The notes: a model not told the origin generated them from the letters alone. A stretch of DNA of 64,000 nt from Streptomyces griseoluteus (GCF_004784465.1 NZ_SRRU01000001.1:558001-622000); one strand, 5' to 3'. Counted from the first letter of the stretch, positions 34,069-43,280 are shown. Translations and numbers: made by a program.

Positions 34069-34074
34069 TAGCCT
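34069..34074 (+). promoter_or_regulatory. -10 element TAGCCT before adnB
   Basis: TAGCCT ends seven bases before the adnB ATG and there is no Shine-Dalgarno site, so adnB may have its own leaderless promoter in addition to readthrough from adnA. Confidence 0.4.
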
Positions 34075-34081
34075 TCCCCGC

Positions 34082-37000
34082 ATGCCCGCGCACCTCACCG
34101 ACCCCGAGCAACTCAAAGAGCTGCTCGGCATCCCGTTCACCCCGGAGCAGACGGCCTGCATCATCGCGCCGCCCGCCCCGCAGGTGATCGTGGCCGGAGC
34201 CGGTTCGGGCAAGACCACAGTGATGGCCGCCCGCGTCGTCTGGCTGGTCGGCACCGGCCAGGTCGCCCCCGAGCAGGTGCTCGGCCTGACCTTCACCAAC
34301 AAGGCGGCCGGGGAACTCGCCGAACGCGTCCGCAAGGCGCTGATCAAGGCCGGGATCACCGATCCGGACGTGATCGACCCGGACAACCCGCCCGGCGAGC
34401 CCGTCATCTCGACGTACCACGCCTTCGCCGGGCGGCTGCTCACCGACCACGGTCTGCGCCTCGGCCTGGAGCCCAGCTCGCGGCTGCTCGCGGACGCCAC
34501 CCGCTTCCAGCTCGCCGCCCGGGTCCTGCGCGAGGCGCCGGGCCCCTACCCGGCGCTGACCCGCTCCTTCGCCGACCTCGTCACCGACCTGCTCGCGCTC
34601 GACTCCGAGCTGTCCGAGCACCTGGTCGACCCCGAGGAACTCCGCGTCTGGGACGCCGGCCTGCTGACCACCCTGGACGGGGTCAGGCTCAGCAACGCCG
34701 ACCTGCGCAAGGTGCCCGAGACGCTCGCCGCGCGCGGGGAACTCGCCGGGCTCGTCCAGCGCTACCGGGCCGCCAAACGCGCCCGCGACCTGCTCGACTT
34801 CGGCGACCAGATCGCCCTGTCGGCCCGCCTCGCCCGCGTCCCCGAGGTGGGCCGCCTGCTGCGCGAGGAGTTCCGGGTCGTCCTGCTGGACGAGTACCAG
34901 GACACCTCCGTTGCCCAGCGCGTCCTCCTGGCGGGCCTCTTCGGCCATGGCACCGGCCACCCCGTCACCGCCGTGGGCGACCCCTGCCAGGCCATCTACG
35001 GCTGGCGGGGCGCGTCCGTCGCCAACCTGGACGACTTCCCCGAGCACTTCGCCCGCGCCGACGGCAGCCCCGCCACCCGGCAGGCGCTCAGCGAGAACCG
35101 GCGCAGCGGCGGCCGCCTCCTCGACCTCGCCAACGGCCTCGCGGAGCCCCTGCGCGCCATGCACGCGGGCGTGGAGGCGCTCCGTCCCGCCCCCGGCGCC
35201 GAGCGCGACGGCCTGGTCCGCTGCGCCCTGCTGCCCACCCACGCCGAGGAGATCGACTGGCTCGCGGACTCCCTCGCCCACCTGGTGCGCACCGGCACCC
35301 CGCCCGGCGAGATCGCCGTCCTGTGCCGTACCGCGACCGACTTCGCGGAGATCCAGGGCGCGCTGGTCGCCCGCGACGTGCCCGTGGAGGTCGTCGGGCT
35401 GTCCGGGCTGCTGCACCTGCCCGAGGTCGCGGACCTGGTCGCCGTCTGCGAGGTGCTCCAGGACCCCGGCGCCAACGCGGCCCTGGTCCGGCTGCTCACC
35501 GGCCCGCGCTGGCGCATCGGCCCGCGCGACCTGGCCCTGCTCGGCCGCCGCGCCCGGCTGCTCGTCGCCCACGCGCGCGTGGACGGCGCCGACGACCCCG
35601 ACCGCAGGCTCGCCGAGGCCGTGGAGGGCGTCGACCCCTCCGAGGTCACCTCGCTCGCGGACGCCCTGGACACCTTCCTGGAGACCTCCTTCGGCAGCGA
35701 GGGGTACGACGACGACCTGCCGTTCTCCCCGGAGGCGCGCGTGCGCTTCGCCCGCCTCGCCGCCGAACTGCGCGACCTGCGCCGCAGCCTCTCCGACCCG
35801 CTGATGGACGTGCTGCACCGGGTGCTCGCCGTCACCGGCCTGGAGGTCGAGCTGTCGGCCTCCCCGCACGCGCTGGCCGCCCGCCGCCGCGAGACCCTGT
35901 CCAACTTCCTCGACGTGGCCGCCTCCTTCGCGGCCGGCGACGGCGAGGCCACCCTGCTCGCCTTCCTCGCCTTCCTGCGCACCGCCGTCCAGTACGAGAA
36001 GGGGCTCGACAACGCGCTGCCCGGCGGAGAGAACACCGTCAAGGTGCTCACCGCGCACAAGTCCAAGGGGCTGGAGTGGGACGTGGTCGCCGTCCCCGGC
36101 CTGGTCAAGGGCACCTTCCCCAGCGCCCAGGGGCGCGAGAAGTGGACCGCGCAGGCCAAGGTGCTCCCGCACGCCCTGCGTGGCGACACCGCCACGCTGC
36201 CCGACGTCGGCTTCTGGGACGCCAAGGGCATCAAGGGCTTCCACGAGGCCATGAAGGAGCACCAGCTCACCGAGGAGCTGCGCCTCGGCTACGTGACCTT
36301 CACCCGCCCCCGCTCCCTCCTGCTCGGCTCCGGCCACTGGTGGGGCCCCAGCCAGAAGAAGCCGCGCGGCCCCTCCGACTTCCTCCAGGCCCTGCACGAC
36401 CACTGCGCCGCCGGGTACGGCGAGACGGAGGTGTGGGCGGACGCCCCCGAGGAGGGCGACGAGAACCCGGCCCTGCACACCGCCGGCGCCGATCAGGCAT
36501 GGCCGCTGCCCCTGGACGCCACCGCCTTCGAACGCCGTCGCCGGGCCGCCCGCACCGTCCGGGCCCACCTCCAGGCCCCGCCCACCGCCGCCCCGGTCCC
36601 GTACGACGACCCCGAGTGGCCCACCGAGCCCCCGGAGGACGAGGAGCCGTACGACACCTTCGAGGAGCCCGGTGACCGGGAGCCCTGGAGCGGCGACCGC
36701 CCCGCCCTCCGCGTGCCGCACCAGGCGTCCGCCCCGGAGCCGCTCACCCCGGAGGAGGCCCGCGCGGTCGCCTCCTGGGACCGCGACCTCGACGCCCTCG
36801 CCGGGGAACTGATGCGCGCCCGGCGCGGTGTCATCGACGTACCGCTGCCCGCCGTCCTCACCGCCACCCAGATGCTCCGGCTGGCCGAGGATCCCGACGG
36901 GCTCGCGCAGGAACTCGCGCGCCCCATGCCGCGCCCCCCGCAGCCGGCCGCGCGCCGGGGCACCCGCTTCCACGCCTGGGTCGAGTCCCGCTACGAGGAG

Positions 37001-37495
37001 CTGATGCTGCCCCTGCTGGAACCGGACGACCTGCCCGGTACCGACGCCGACATCGCCGACGAGGCCGACCTCGAAGCCCTCAAGGAGGCCTTCGAGCGCA
37101 CCGAGTACGCCCGGCGCACGCCGTACCGGGTCGAGGTCCCCGTGCAGATGACCCTCGCCGGCCGGGTGGTGCGCGGCCGGATCGACGCCGTCTACAAGGA
37201 CGGCGAGGGCGCGGACGCCACGTACGAGATCCTCGACTGGAAGACCGGCCGCACGCGCGAGGCCGACCCGCTCCAGCTCGCCGTGTACCGGCTGGCCTGG
37301 GCGGAGCAGCAGGGCATCCCGCCCGAACGGGTCACGGCCGCGTTCCTGTACGTGCGCACCGGGGAGGTCGACCGTCCGGACCCGCTGCCCGGCCGGGAGG
37401 AGCTGGCGCGACTGCTCGAAGGGGAGCGAACCGGGGCGACGGGGACACCGGGGTGTGACGAACCGCCCGCCGAGGATGTCCGCGCGGGCGGATAG
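34082..37495 (+). CDS. adnB: AdnB-like helicase-nuclease subunit
   Basis: 1137 residues. UvrD-type motor with Walker A GAGSGKTT (39-46), TFTNKAAGELAERV, LLDEYQDTSVAQR (about 270), GDPCQAIYGWRGAS, SENRRSGG and VKVLTAHKSKGLEWD. An acidic Pro-rich linker (about residues 840-880) leads to the C-terminal nuclease with RGTRFHAWVESRYEEL, GRIDAVYKDGE and ILDWKTGRT (about 1050), and the QLAVYRLAWAEQQ motif. In mycobacteria AdnB is the lead motor of the heterodimer. The ATG at 34082 is used; the open frame upstream (from 33605) overlaps adnA in another frame and is not family-like. The stop TAG overlaps the -10 element of the next gene. Confidence 0.85.
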   Translation: MPAHLTDPEQLKELLGIPFTPEQTACIIAPPAPQVIVAGAGSGKTTVMAARVVWLVGTGQVAPEQVLGLTFTNKAAGELAERVRKALIKAGITDPDVIDPDNPPGEPVISTYHAFAGRLLTDHGLRLGLEPSSRLLADATRFQLAARVLREAPGPYPALTRSFADLVTDLLALDSELSEHLVDPEELRVWDAGLLTTLDGVRLSNADLRKVPETLAARGELAGLVQRYRAAKRARDLLDFGDQIALSARLARVPEVGRLLREEFRVVLLDEYQDTSVAQRVLLAGLFGHGTGHPVTAVGDPCQAIYGWRGASVANLDDFPEHFARADGSPATRQALSENRRSGGRLLDLANGLAEPLRAMHAGVEALRPAPGAERDGLVRCALLPTHAEEIDWLADSLAHLVRTGTPPGEIAVLCRTATDFAEIQGALVARDVPVEVVGLSGLLHLPEVADLVAVCEVLQDPGANAALVRLLTGPRWRIGPRDLALLGRRARLLVAHARVDGADDPDRRLAEAVEGVDPSEVTSLADALDTFLETSFGSEGYDDDLPFSPEARVRFARLAAELRDLRRSLSDPLMDVLHRVLAVTGLEVELSASPHALAARRRETLSNFLDVAASFAAGDGEATLLAFLAFLRTAVQYEKGLDNALPGGENTVKVLTAHKSKGLEWDVVAVPGLVKGTFPSAQGREKWTAQAKVLPHALRGDTATLPDVGFWDAKGIKGFHEAMKEHQLTEELRLGYVTFTRPRSLLLGSGHWWGPSQKKPRGPSDFLQALHDHCAAGYGETEVWADAPEEGDENPALHTAGADQAWPLPLDATAFERRRRAARTVRAHLQAPPTAAPVPYDDPEWPTEPPEDEEPYDTFEEPGDREPWSGDRPALRVPHQASAPEPLTPEEARAVASWDRDLDALAGELMRARRGVIDVPLPAVLTATQMLRLAEDPDGLAQELARPMPRPPQPAARRGTRFHAWVESRYEELMLPLLEPDDLPGTDADIADEADLEALKEAFERTEYARRTPYRVEVPVQMTLAGRVVRGRIDAVYKDGEGADATYEILDWKTGRTREADPLQLAVYRLAWAEQQGIPPERVTAAFLYVRTGEVDRPDPLPGREELARLLEGERTGATGTPGCDEPPAEDVRAGG

Positions 37496-37498
37496 GCT
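37493..37498 (+). promoter_or_regulatory. -10 element TAGGCT before the M20 peptidase gene
   Basis: TAGGCT includes the adnB stop codon and ends seven bases before the ATG at 37506, again a leaderless arrangement. Confidence 0.4.
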
Positions 37499-37505
37499 CG
37501 TGAGC

Positions 37506-38912
37506 ATGAGCCAGACCCCGGACAGCGCCGTCCACGCGTACATCGAACGACACCGCGCCGCCTTCCTCGACGACCTCGCCGCCTGGCTGCGCATCCCGTC
37601 CGTGTCCGCCCAGCCGGAACACGCCCCCGATGTCCGCCGCAGCGCCGACTGGCTCGCCGGGAAACTCACCGCGACCGGCTTCCCGGTGGCCGAGGTCTGG
37701 CCCACCCCCGGCGCCCCGGCCGTCTACGCCGAATGGCCCTCGGGCGACCCCGAGGCCCCCACCGTGCTGGTCTACGGCCACCACGACGTGCAGCCCGCCG
37801 CCCGCGAGGACGGCTGGGACACCGACCCCTTCGAGCCCGTCGTACGGGGAAACCGCCTTCACGCGCGCGGTGCCGCCGACGACAAGGGCCAGGTGTTCTT
37901 CCACACACTCGGCGTCCGCGCCCACCTCGCCGCGACCGGCCGTACCGCGCCCGCCGTCAACCTCAAGCTGCTGATCGAGGGCGAGGAGGAGTCCGGCTCC
38001 CCGAACTTCCGTGCCCTGGTCGAGGAGCACGCCGAGCGGCTCGCCGCCGACGCCGTGATCGTCTCCGACACCGGCATGTGGTCCGAGGACACCCCCACGG
38101 TGTGCACGGGCATGCGGGGCCTCGCCGAGTGCGAGATCCGGCTGTACGGCCCCGACCAGGACATCCACTCCGGCTCCTTCGGCGGTGCCGTGCCCAATCC
38201 GGCCACCGCCGCCGCCCGCCTGGTCGCCGCCCTGCACGACGAGCACGGGCGCGTGGCCGTCCCCGGCTTCTACGACGGCGTCGTGGAGCTGACCGAGCGC
38301 GAGCGCGCCCTCTTCGCGGAGCTGCCCTTCGACGAGGCCGAGTGGCTGCGCACCGCCAAGTCGCACGCGGCCCACGGCGAGGCCGGGTACAGCACACTGG
38401 AGCGCATCTGGGCCCGCCCGACCGCCGAGGTCAACGGCATCGGCGGCGGCTACCAGGGCGCCGGCAGCAAGACGATCATCCCTTCCTCGGCCGTGGTGAA
38501 GCTGTCCTTCCGGCTGGTCGCCGGGCAGGATCTCGGCGCCGTCGAGAAGGCCGTACAGGACTGGGCCGAGCGGCAGGCGCCCGCCGGTATCCGGCTGGAG
38601 ACCGACTTCAGCCCGGGTACGCGCCCCTGCCTCACCCCGCTCGACCATCCCGCCCTGCGGTCCGTCGCCCGTGCGATGGGCCGCGCCTTCGACAAGCCCG
38701 TGCGCTTCACCCGGGAAGGAGGCTCCGGACCCGCCGCCGACCTCCAGGAGGTGCTCGGCGCACCGGTCCTCTTCCTCGGCATCTCCGTGCCCTCCGACGG
38801 CTGGCACGCCCCCAACGAGAAGGTCGAGCTGGACCTGCTCTTCAAGGGCGTCGAGACCAGCGCCCACCTGTGGAGCGACCTCGCCGAGAGCTGGCGCCCC
38901 GCACCCCGCTGA
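37506..38912 (+). CDS. M20-family dipeptidase
   Basis: 468-residue cytosolic zinc peptidase. Metal-site motifs: VYGHHDVQP (H92, D94), RGAADDKGQVFFH, the catalytic and metal-binding glutamates in LIEGEEESGSPN, DTGMW, the dimerisation-domain IHSGSFGGAVPNP and the late His in SDGWHAPNEK. These match the carnosinase/CNDP-type dipeptidases of M20. It probably hydrolyses dipeptides. In mycobacteria an ion-channel-like gene (Rv3200c) sits at this place between adnB and nudC, so the local gene content differs. Leaderless start at 37506 is supported by TAGGCT seven bases upstream; the longer frame from 37455 overlaps adnB and is not family-like. Confidence 0.85.
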   Translation: MSQTPDSAVHAYIERHRAAFLDDLAAWLRIPSVSAQPEHAPDVRRSADWLAGKLTATGFPVAEVWPTPGAPAVYAEWPSGDPEAPTVLVYGHHDVQPAAREDGWDTDPFEPVVRGNRLHARGAADDKGQVFFHTLGVRAHLAATGRTAPAVNLKLLIEGEEESGSPNFRALVEEHAERLAADAVIVSDTGMWSEDTPTVCTGMRGLAECEIRLYGPDQDIHSGSFGGAVPNPATAAARLVAALHDEHGRVAVPGFYDGVVELTERERALFAELPFDEAEWLRTAKSHAAHGEAGYSTLERIWARPTAEVNGIGGGYQGAGSKTIIPSSAVVKLSFRLVAGQDLGAVEKAVQDWAERQAPAGIRLETDFSPGTRPCLTPLDHPALRSVARAMGRAFDKPVRFTREGGSGPAADLQEVLGAPVLFLGISVPSDGWHAPNEKVELDLLFKGVETSAHLWSDLAESWRPAPR

Positions 38913-39063
38913 ACAGCCGCCGTTCGGGAACGGCACCGCGCGCCGGGCACACTGGAAGGACCGCCCGGCCCGGCCGCCCCCGCCCGGCCGCGGTGCCCCT
39001 GACCCGTGTCCCGCCGAACCGCCCGCCGAACCAACCGTTCCATTGGGGGAGTTGGAAGCACCA

Positions 39064-40008
39064 GTGACCACCCGGACCGACCACACCGCTGACCGACCCA
39101 TCTCGCTCACCGCCCCGAGCGGCATCGACCGAGCCGCCCACCACCGGCTCGACGAAGCCTGGCTCGCGGCGGCGTGGAGCCACCCCACGACCCGCTGCTT
39201 CGTGGTCTCCGGCGGCCAGGTGCTCATCGACGAGACGCCCGACGGGCGCACCGAACTCGTCATGACCCCTTCCTTCGAGGCTCCCCTCACCGAGGCCCAC
39301 CGCTACTTCCTGGGCGAGGACGAGGACGGCGTCAGCTACTTCGCGCTCCAGAAGGACTCCCTGCCCGGCCGCATCGACCAGTCCGCACGCCCCGCCGGAC
39401 TGCGCGAGGCGGGCCTGCTGCTCTCCCCGCGCGACGCCGGGCTGATGGTGCACGCGGTCGGCCTGGAGAACTGGCAGCGCACCCACCGTTTCTGCTCCCG
39501 CTGCGGCGAGCGCACCGTCATCGCCGCCGCCGGGCACATCCGGCGCTGCCCGGCGTGCGGCGCCGAGCACTACCCGCGCACCGACCCGGCGGTGATCATG
39601 GCGGTCACCGACGGCCAGGACCGCATCCTGCTCGGCCGCCAGGTGCACTGGCCCGAGGGCCGCTTCTCCACGCTGGCCGGGTTCGTCGAGCCCGGCGAGT
39701 CCATCGAGCAGTCGGTGCGCCGCGAGGTCTTCGAGGAGGCGGGCATCACGGTCGGCGAGGTCGAGTACGTCGCCAGCCAGCCCTGGCCGTTCCCGTCCAG
39801 CCTGATGCTGGGCTTCTTCGCCCACGCCACCTCCACCGAGATCGACGCCGACGGCGAGGAGATCGAGGAGGCCCGCTGGTTCTCCCGCGACGAGCTGGGC
39901 GCGGCCTTCGAGTCCGGCGAGGTGCTGCCGCCCTACGGCATCTCGATCGCCGCCCGGCTGATCGAGATGTGGTACGGCAAGCCGCTGCCGACCCGGAGCG
40001 CCTTCTAG
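39064..40008 (+). CDS. nudC: NAD(+) diphosphatase / NADH pyrophosphatase
   Basis: 314 residues. NudC cleaves NADH to NMNH and AMP, and in bacteria also removes NAD caps from RNA 5' ends. A zinc ribbon is visible (RFCSRCGERT and RRCPACGAEHYPR), then the Nudix box GFVEPGESIEQSVRREVFEE-AG and the NudC-specific SQPWPFPSSLMLGFFA motif. The GTG at 39064 has GGAAG upstream and begins VTTRTDHTADRPISL. It is convergent with the mycoredoxin gene, with a strong terminator between. The pairing nudC-mycoredoxin-uvrD2 is the same as in mycobacteria. Confidence 0.9.
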   Translation: MTTRTDHTADRPISLTAPSGIDRAAHHRLDEAWLAAAWSHPTTRCFVVSGGQVLIDETPDGRTELVMTPSFEAPLTEAHRYFLGEDEDGVSYFALQKDSLPGRIDQSARPAGLREAGLLLSPRDAGLMVHAVGLENWQRTHRFCSRCGERTVIAAAGHIRRCPACGAEHYPRTDPAVIMAVTDGQDRILLGRQVHWPEGRFSTLAGFVEPGESIEQSVRREVFEEAGITVGEVEYVASQPWPFPSSLMLGFFAHATSTEIDADGEEIEEARWFSRDELGAAFESGEVLPPYGISIAARLIEMWYGKPLPTRSAF

Positions 40009-40016
40009 ACGCGGGA

Positions 40017-40051
40017 AACCCCGGCCGCCCTGTGCTCGGGCGGCCGGGGTT
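40017..40051. terminator. Bidirectional terminator between nudC and mycoredoxin
   Basis: AACCCCGGCCGCCC (40017-40030) and its exact complement (40038-40051) form a 14-bp stem with a seven-base loop. Confidence 0.85.
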
Positions 40052-40068
40052 CCGGCGGTTTCAGGGGG

Positions 40069-40326
40069 TCAGGCGCCGAGCGCCTGCTTCACCTGCGCGA
40101 GGCTCGGGTTGGTCATGACGACCTCGGAGCCACCCCCGACGGGCACGACGCGCACGGTCGGCACCGTCTGGTTGCCGTCGTTCGCCTTCTCCACAAACGT
40201 GGCGGACTCCGGGTCGTGCTCGATGTTGATCTCGGTGAAGGGGATGCCCTCCCGGTCGAGCTGGCCCTTCAGCCGGCGGCAGTAACCGCACCACGTCGTG
40301 CTGTACATCGTCACAGTGCCCTGCAT
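40069..40326 (-). CDS. Mycoredoxin (Mrx1-like glutaredoxin fold)
   Basis: 85 residues, starting MQGTVTMYSTTWCGYCRRLK. The active site is CGYC (C13, C16) rather than the glutaredoxin CPYC, the hallmark of mycoredoxins, which reduce mycothiol mixed disulfides. The conserved cis-Pro loop TVPTVRVVPVGG and a C-terminal NPSLAQVKQALG complete the fold. It acts in the cytosol in the mycothiol redox system of actinobacteria. GAGGAG lies upstream of the ATG at 40326. The gene is divergent from uvrD2; a DnaA-box-like 9-mer lies in the shared upstream region (40477-40485). Confidence 0.9.
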   Translation of the reverse strand: MQGTVTMYSTTWCGYCRRLKGQLDREGIPFTEINIEHDPESATFVEKANDGNQTVPTVRVVPVGGGSEVVMTNPSLAQVKQALGA

Positions 40327-40476
40327 GTCTCGCGCTCCTCAGGCGGCCGGGGGGTACGTCCTATGTCGTGCACTGGGCAAACGCGGGAGACCCGACGTGC
40401 ATTCCCACGGATGTGATGCCCGCCGCACGCGGCAGCTGTGACACCCGCCGCATTAAAACGACTATCGGGGCCCGCC

Positions 40477-40485
40477 TGTGGACAA
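40477..40485 (-). promoter_or_regulatory. DnaA-box-like 9-mer between mycoredoxin and uvrD2
   Basis: TGTGGACAA, the reverse complement of TTGTCCACA, which is the Streptomyces DnaA-box consensus as I recall it. A single site in a divergent intergenic region; binding is inferred. Confidence 0.4.
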
Positions 40486-40524
40486 CCGACGCGATGGTCC
40501 CGGCCGACCTGGCAGCATGGCCAT

Positions 40525-42750
40525 GTGACAGCAGCAACGCCCTCCCCTCTCTTCCCGCGGACCCCGGACTCGGCCGACGCGGTGCTCGAAGGGCTCGACC
40601 CCGAGCAGCGCGAGGTCGCCACCGCCCTGCACGGGCCGGTGTGCGTCCTGGCCGGAGCGGGCACGGGCAAGACCCGCGCGATCACCCACCGCATCGCGTA
40701 CGGGGTGCGCTCGGGCCTCCTGACGCCCTCCAGCGTGCTCGCCGTCACCTTCACCAACCGTGCCGCGGGCGAGATGCGCGGCCGGCTCCGCCAGCTCGGC
40801 GCCCAGGGCGTGCAGGCCCGCACCTTCCACTCCGCCGCGCTCCGGCAGCTCCAGTACTTCTGGCCGAAAGCGATCGGCGGCGGGCTGCCCCGGCTGGTCG
40901 ACCGCAAGATCCAGCTGGTCGCCGACGCGGCCGCCGCCTGCGGTCTCCGCCTGGACCGGGGCGAGCTGCGGGACGCCACCGCAGAGATCGAGTGGTGCAA
41001 GGTCACCCAGACCGTCCCCGCCGACTATCCGTACGCGGCCGTGAAGGCGGGCCGCGAGACCCCGCGCGACCCGGCCGAGATCTCCCACCTCTACGCGGCC
41101 TACGAGAACCTCAAGCGCGACCGCGCCGTCATCGACTTCGAGGACGTGCTGCTGCTGACCGTCGCCGTCCTCCAGGACCGGCACGACATCGCCGACCAGG
41201 TACGCGCCCAGTACCAGCACTTCGTGGTGGACGAGTACCAGGACGTCAGCCCGCTCCAGCAGCGGCTGCTCGAACTCTGGCTCGGCGACCGCGACAGCCT
41301 GTGCGTCGTCGGAGACGCCAGCCAGACCATCTACTCGTTCACGGGAGCAACCCCCGACCATCTCCTCGACTTCCGGCTCCGCCACCCCGGCGCCACCGTG
41401 GTCAAACTGGTCCGGGACTACCGCTCCACCCCCCAGGTGGTCCGCCTCGCCAACGGGCTGCTCGCCCAGGCCCACGGCCGCGCCGCCGACCACCGGCTGG
41501 AACTGGTCTCCCAGCGCGCCCAGGGCCCTGAACCCGTCTTCACCGAGTACACCGACGAGCCCGCCGAGGCCGAGGGCGCCGCCCGCCGCATCCGCGAGCT
41601 GATCGCCGCCGGGACGCCGGCCGCCGAGATCGCCGTCCTGTTCCGCACCAACTCCCAGTCCGAGACCTACGAGCAGGCCCTGGCCGACGCAGGCGTCCCC
41701 TACCAGCTGCGCGGCGCCGAGCGGTTCTTCGACCGGCCCGAGGTGCGCAAGGCGGGTGTCGCCCTGCGTGCCGCAGCCCGCTTCGGCGGCAACGACTCCC
41801 TGCTGGACGAGGCGGTCGACCTGCCCTCCCAGGTCCGTGCCGTGCTCTCCGGCGAGGGCTGGAGCAGCGAGCCCCCGGCCGGCTCCGGTGCCGTCCGCGA
41901 ACGATGGGAGTCGCTGGCCGCGCTGGTCGCCCTCGCCCACGACTTCGCCGCCGCCCACCCCAAGGCCACCCTGAGCGACCTGGTCGCGGAGCTGGACGAG
42001 CGGGCCACCGCCCAGCACGCTCCGACCGTCCAGGGCGTCACCCTCGCCTCGCTGCACGCCGCCAAGGGCCTGGAGTGGGACGCCGTCTTCCTGGTCGGCG
42101 TCGCCGAGGGCATGCTGCCGATCACCTACGCCAAGACCGACGAGCAGATCGAGGAGGAACGGCGCCTCCTCTACGTCGGCGTCACCCGCGCGCGGGAACG
42201 GCTCCATCTCTCCTGGTCCCTCGCCCGCTCGCCCGGCGGCAGAGCGGGCCGCAGGCCGAGCCGCTTCCTCGACGGACTGCGGCCCGGCTCCACCGCCACC
42301 GTCGGCCGCACGGCGACCGGCACCGGCGGCGTCGAGCGCGGCACCCTCGGCGGCCTCCCGGCCGCGCCCCGGCGCGCCCAGCGATCCCCGGCCCGCTGCC
42401 GGGTCTGCGGGCGCACCCTCACCGACGCCGGCGAGATGAAACTGATGCGCTGCGAGGACTGCCCCTCCGACATGGACGAGGGCCTGTACGAGCGGCTGCG
42501 GGAGTGGCGGGCGGTGGAGGCGGGACGGAGCGGGCAGCCGGACTTCTGCGTCTTCACCGACCGCACCCTGATGGCCATCGCCGAGACCCGCCCCGACTGC
42601 GCGGCCGAACTCTCTCGCATCCCCGGCGTCCTGGACCGCAAGCTGCGCCGCTACGGCACCGACGTACTGGCCATCTGCGCAGGCCAGGAGGCCGGTGCGG
42701 ACACCGTGAACGCGGCCGGGACCACTGATCGGAACTCGTCGCAAAAATAG
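40525..42750 (+). CDS. uvrD2: UvrD2-type helicase with zinc and HRDC domains
   Basis: 741-residue SF1 DNA helicase. Walker A GAGTGKTR (44-51), TFTNRAAGEMRGRL, VDEYQDVSPLQQ, GDASQTIYSFTGA, RDYRSTPQVV and VTLASLHAAKGLEWD. A C-terminal four-Cys cluster follows (CRVCGRTLTDAG with MRCEDC, about residues 625-645), then an HRDC domain (DFCVFTDRTLMAIAETRP to GTDVLAICAG). The tetra-Cys plus HRDC arrangement is diagnostic of actinobacterial UvrD2. The GTG at 40525 is chosen over an ATG at 40438 because CAGCAT lies six bases upstream and the family begins here. Its TAG stop (42748-42750) is embedded in the A/T-rich element of the wblC promoter. Confidence 0.9.
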   Translation: MTAATPSPLFPRTPDSADAVLEGLDPEQREVATALHGPVCVLAGAGTGKTRAITHRIAYGVRSGLLTPSSVLAVTFTNRAAGEMRGRLRQLGAQGVQARTFHSAALRQLQYFWPKAIGGGLPRLVDRKIQLVADAAAACGLRLDRGELRDATAEIEWCKVTQTVPADYPYAAVKAGRETPRDPAEISHLYAAYENLKRDRAVIDFEDVLLLTVAVLQDRHDIADQVRAQYQHFVVDEYQDVSPLQQRLLELWLGDRDSLCVVGDASQTIYSFTGATPDHLLDFRLRHPGATVVKLVRDYRSTPQVVRLANGLLAQAHGRAADHRLELVSQRAQGPEPVFTEYTDEPAEAEGAARRIRELIAAGTPAAEIAVLFRTNSQSETYEQALADAGVPYQLRGAERFFDRPEVRKAGVALRAAARFGGNDSLLDEAVDLPSQVRAVLSGEGWSSEPPAGSGAVRERWESLAALVALAHDFAAAHPKATLSDLVAELDERATAQHAPTVQGVTLASLHAAKGLEWDAVFLVGVAEGMLPITYAKTDEQIEEERRLLYVGVTRARERLHLSWSLARSPGGRAGRRPSRFLDGLRPGSTATVGRTATGTGGVERGTLGGLPAAPRRAQRSPARCRVCGRTLTDAGEMKLMRCEDCPSDMDEGLYERLREWRAVEAGRSGQPDFCVFTDRTLMAIAETRPDCAAELSRIPGVLDRKLRRYGTDVLAICAGQEAGADTVNAAGTTDRNSSQK

Positions 42751-42781
42751 TTTGCGCCCGCGCCAGGAATCCCCATAGGTT
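42743..42781 (+). promoter_or_regulatory. WblC/WhiB7-type autoregulated promoter
   Basis: An A/T-rich element AAAAATAG (42743-42750) directly precedes the -35 TTGCGC (42752-42757), followed by an 18-base spacer and the -10 TAGGTT (42776-42781). An A/T block abutting the -35 is the documented feature of WhiB7-dependent promoters, where the WhiB7 AT-hook binds. Transcription would start near 42788, about 600 bases before wblC. Confidence 0.7.
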
Positions 42782-42787
42782 CTAGGC

Positions 42788-42890
42788 ACGGAAACGGCGG
42801 CCTTCTCGAAGGCTGTGAATCCGTGCTGTACTTCCATATCCGAGGACCGATTCACACCGGTCCCCAAGACGCCGAGAGGAGGCGAGCCCA
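42788..42890 (+). promoter_or_regulatory. 5' part of the wblC leader with hairpins
   Basis: GCCTTC/GAAGGC (42800-42813) forms a small hairpin, and TGTGAATC (42814-42821) can pair with GATTCACA (42849-42856). They lie between the promoter and the ribosome site (GAGAGGAGG) of the leader ORF. Confidence 0.4.
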
Positions 42891-43211
42891 ATGATCAGCA
42901 TCGAGACCATCATCACCAGCCCGGTCAAAATGACCGATCGTCCGGCCGTCTCCCTGTGCATGCTCGGCGCGCCCTCCCAGGGCACCGGTCTGTCCGGCAT
43001 TCGTGCCGCCCGTCCGGCCTCCTCGCTGCTCTCCGTGGATCTCCCTGTCCGCGAGCGCAATGAGCGACCGACCAAGGCACTGGCAGCGGTAGAGGCACAG
43101 GCGCAGGGCGCCTATGCCTTCGCGGCGGCCGGTGCCGGATTCCGCAAGCAGACGCAGCACCACCAGATGTGGGCCTTCCGTGGGCCAGAACCCTGGAGTG
43201 ATCCAGCCTGA
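42891..43211 (+). CDS. 106-residue leader ORF upstream of wblC
   Basis: Starts MISIETIITSPVKMTDRPAV after a strong GAGAGGAGG site, and ends RGPEPWSDPA. It is moderately hydrophobic with an Ala-rich segment (EAQAQGAYAFAAAGAGFRKQ); no domain is recognised. Its stop codon (43209-43211) lies within a CCTGATC/GATCAGG hairpin (43207-43223), and an intrinsic terminator begins 25 bases later. The position, within the predicted wblC transcript and just before the terminator, makes it a good candidate for the regulatory uORF through which ribosome stalling by antibiotics relieves termination in whiB7/wblC leaders. It could equally be a functional small protein. Confidence 0.6.
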   Translation: MISIETIITSPVKMTDRPAVSLCMLGAPSQGTGLSGIRAARPASSLLSVDLPVRERNERPTKALAAVEAQAQGAYAFAAAGAGFRKQTQHHQMWAFRGPEPWSDPA

Positions 43212-43223
43212 TCGCCGATCAGG
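43207..43223 (+). promoter_or_regulatory. Hairpin over the leader-ORF stop codon
   Basis: CCTGATC (43207-43213), GCC, GATCAGG (43217-43223): a perfect 7-bp stem containing the leader ORF stop, so a ribosome finishing the ORF would melt it and reach the edge of the terminator stem. Confidence 0.5.
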
Positions 43224-43235
43224 CAGGCGCCTTCA

Positions 43236-43280
43236 GGGCCGCGGAACCCCATCCGGGAACCGCGGCCCTTCTGTTTTCCC
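43236..43280 (+). terminator. Intrinsic terminator/attenuator in the wblC leader
   Basis: AGGGCCGCGG (43236-43245) pairs with CCGCGGCCCT (43261-43270), and an inner CCC/GGG extends the stem. TCTGTTTTCC follows. It lies between the leader ORF and wblC with no other gene in between, so it should stop most transcripts before wblC. Confidence 0.8.

Noticed and set aside
30634..34500. 1288-codon open frame antisense to adnA/adnB
   Set aside because: It is a product of high GC3 in the true genes; no domain, biased composition, and it crosses two convincing genes and their junction.
33908..37705. 1265-codon open frame antisense to adnB
   Set aside because: Shadow of adnB on the opposite strand, low-complexity Gly/Val/Gln-rich translation without family motifs.
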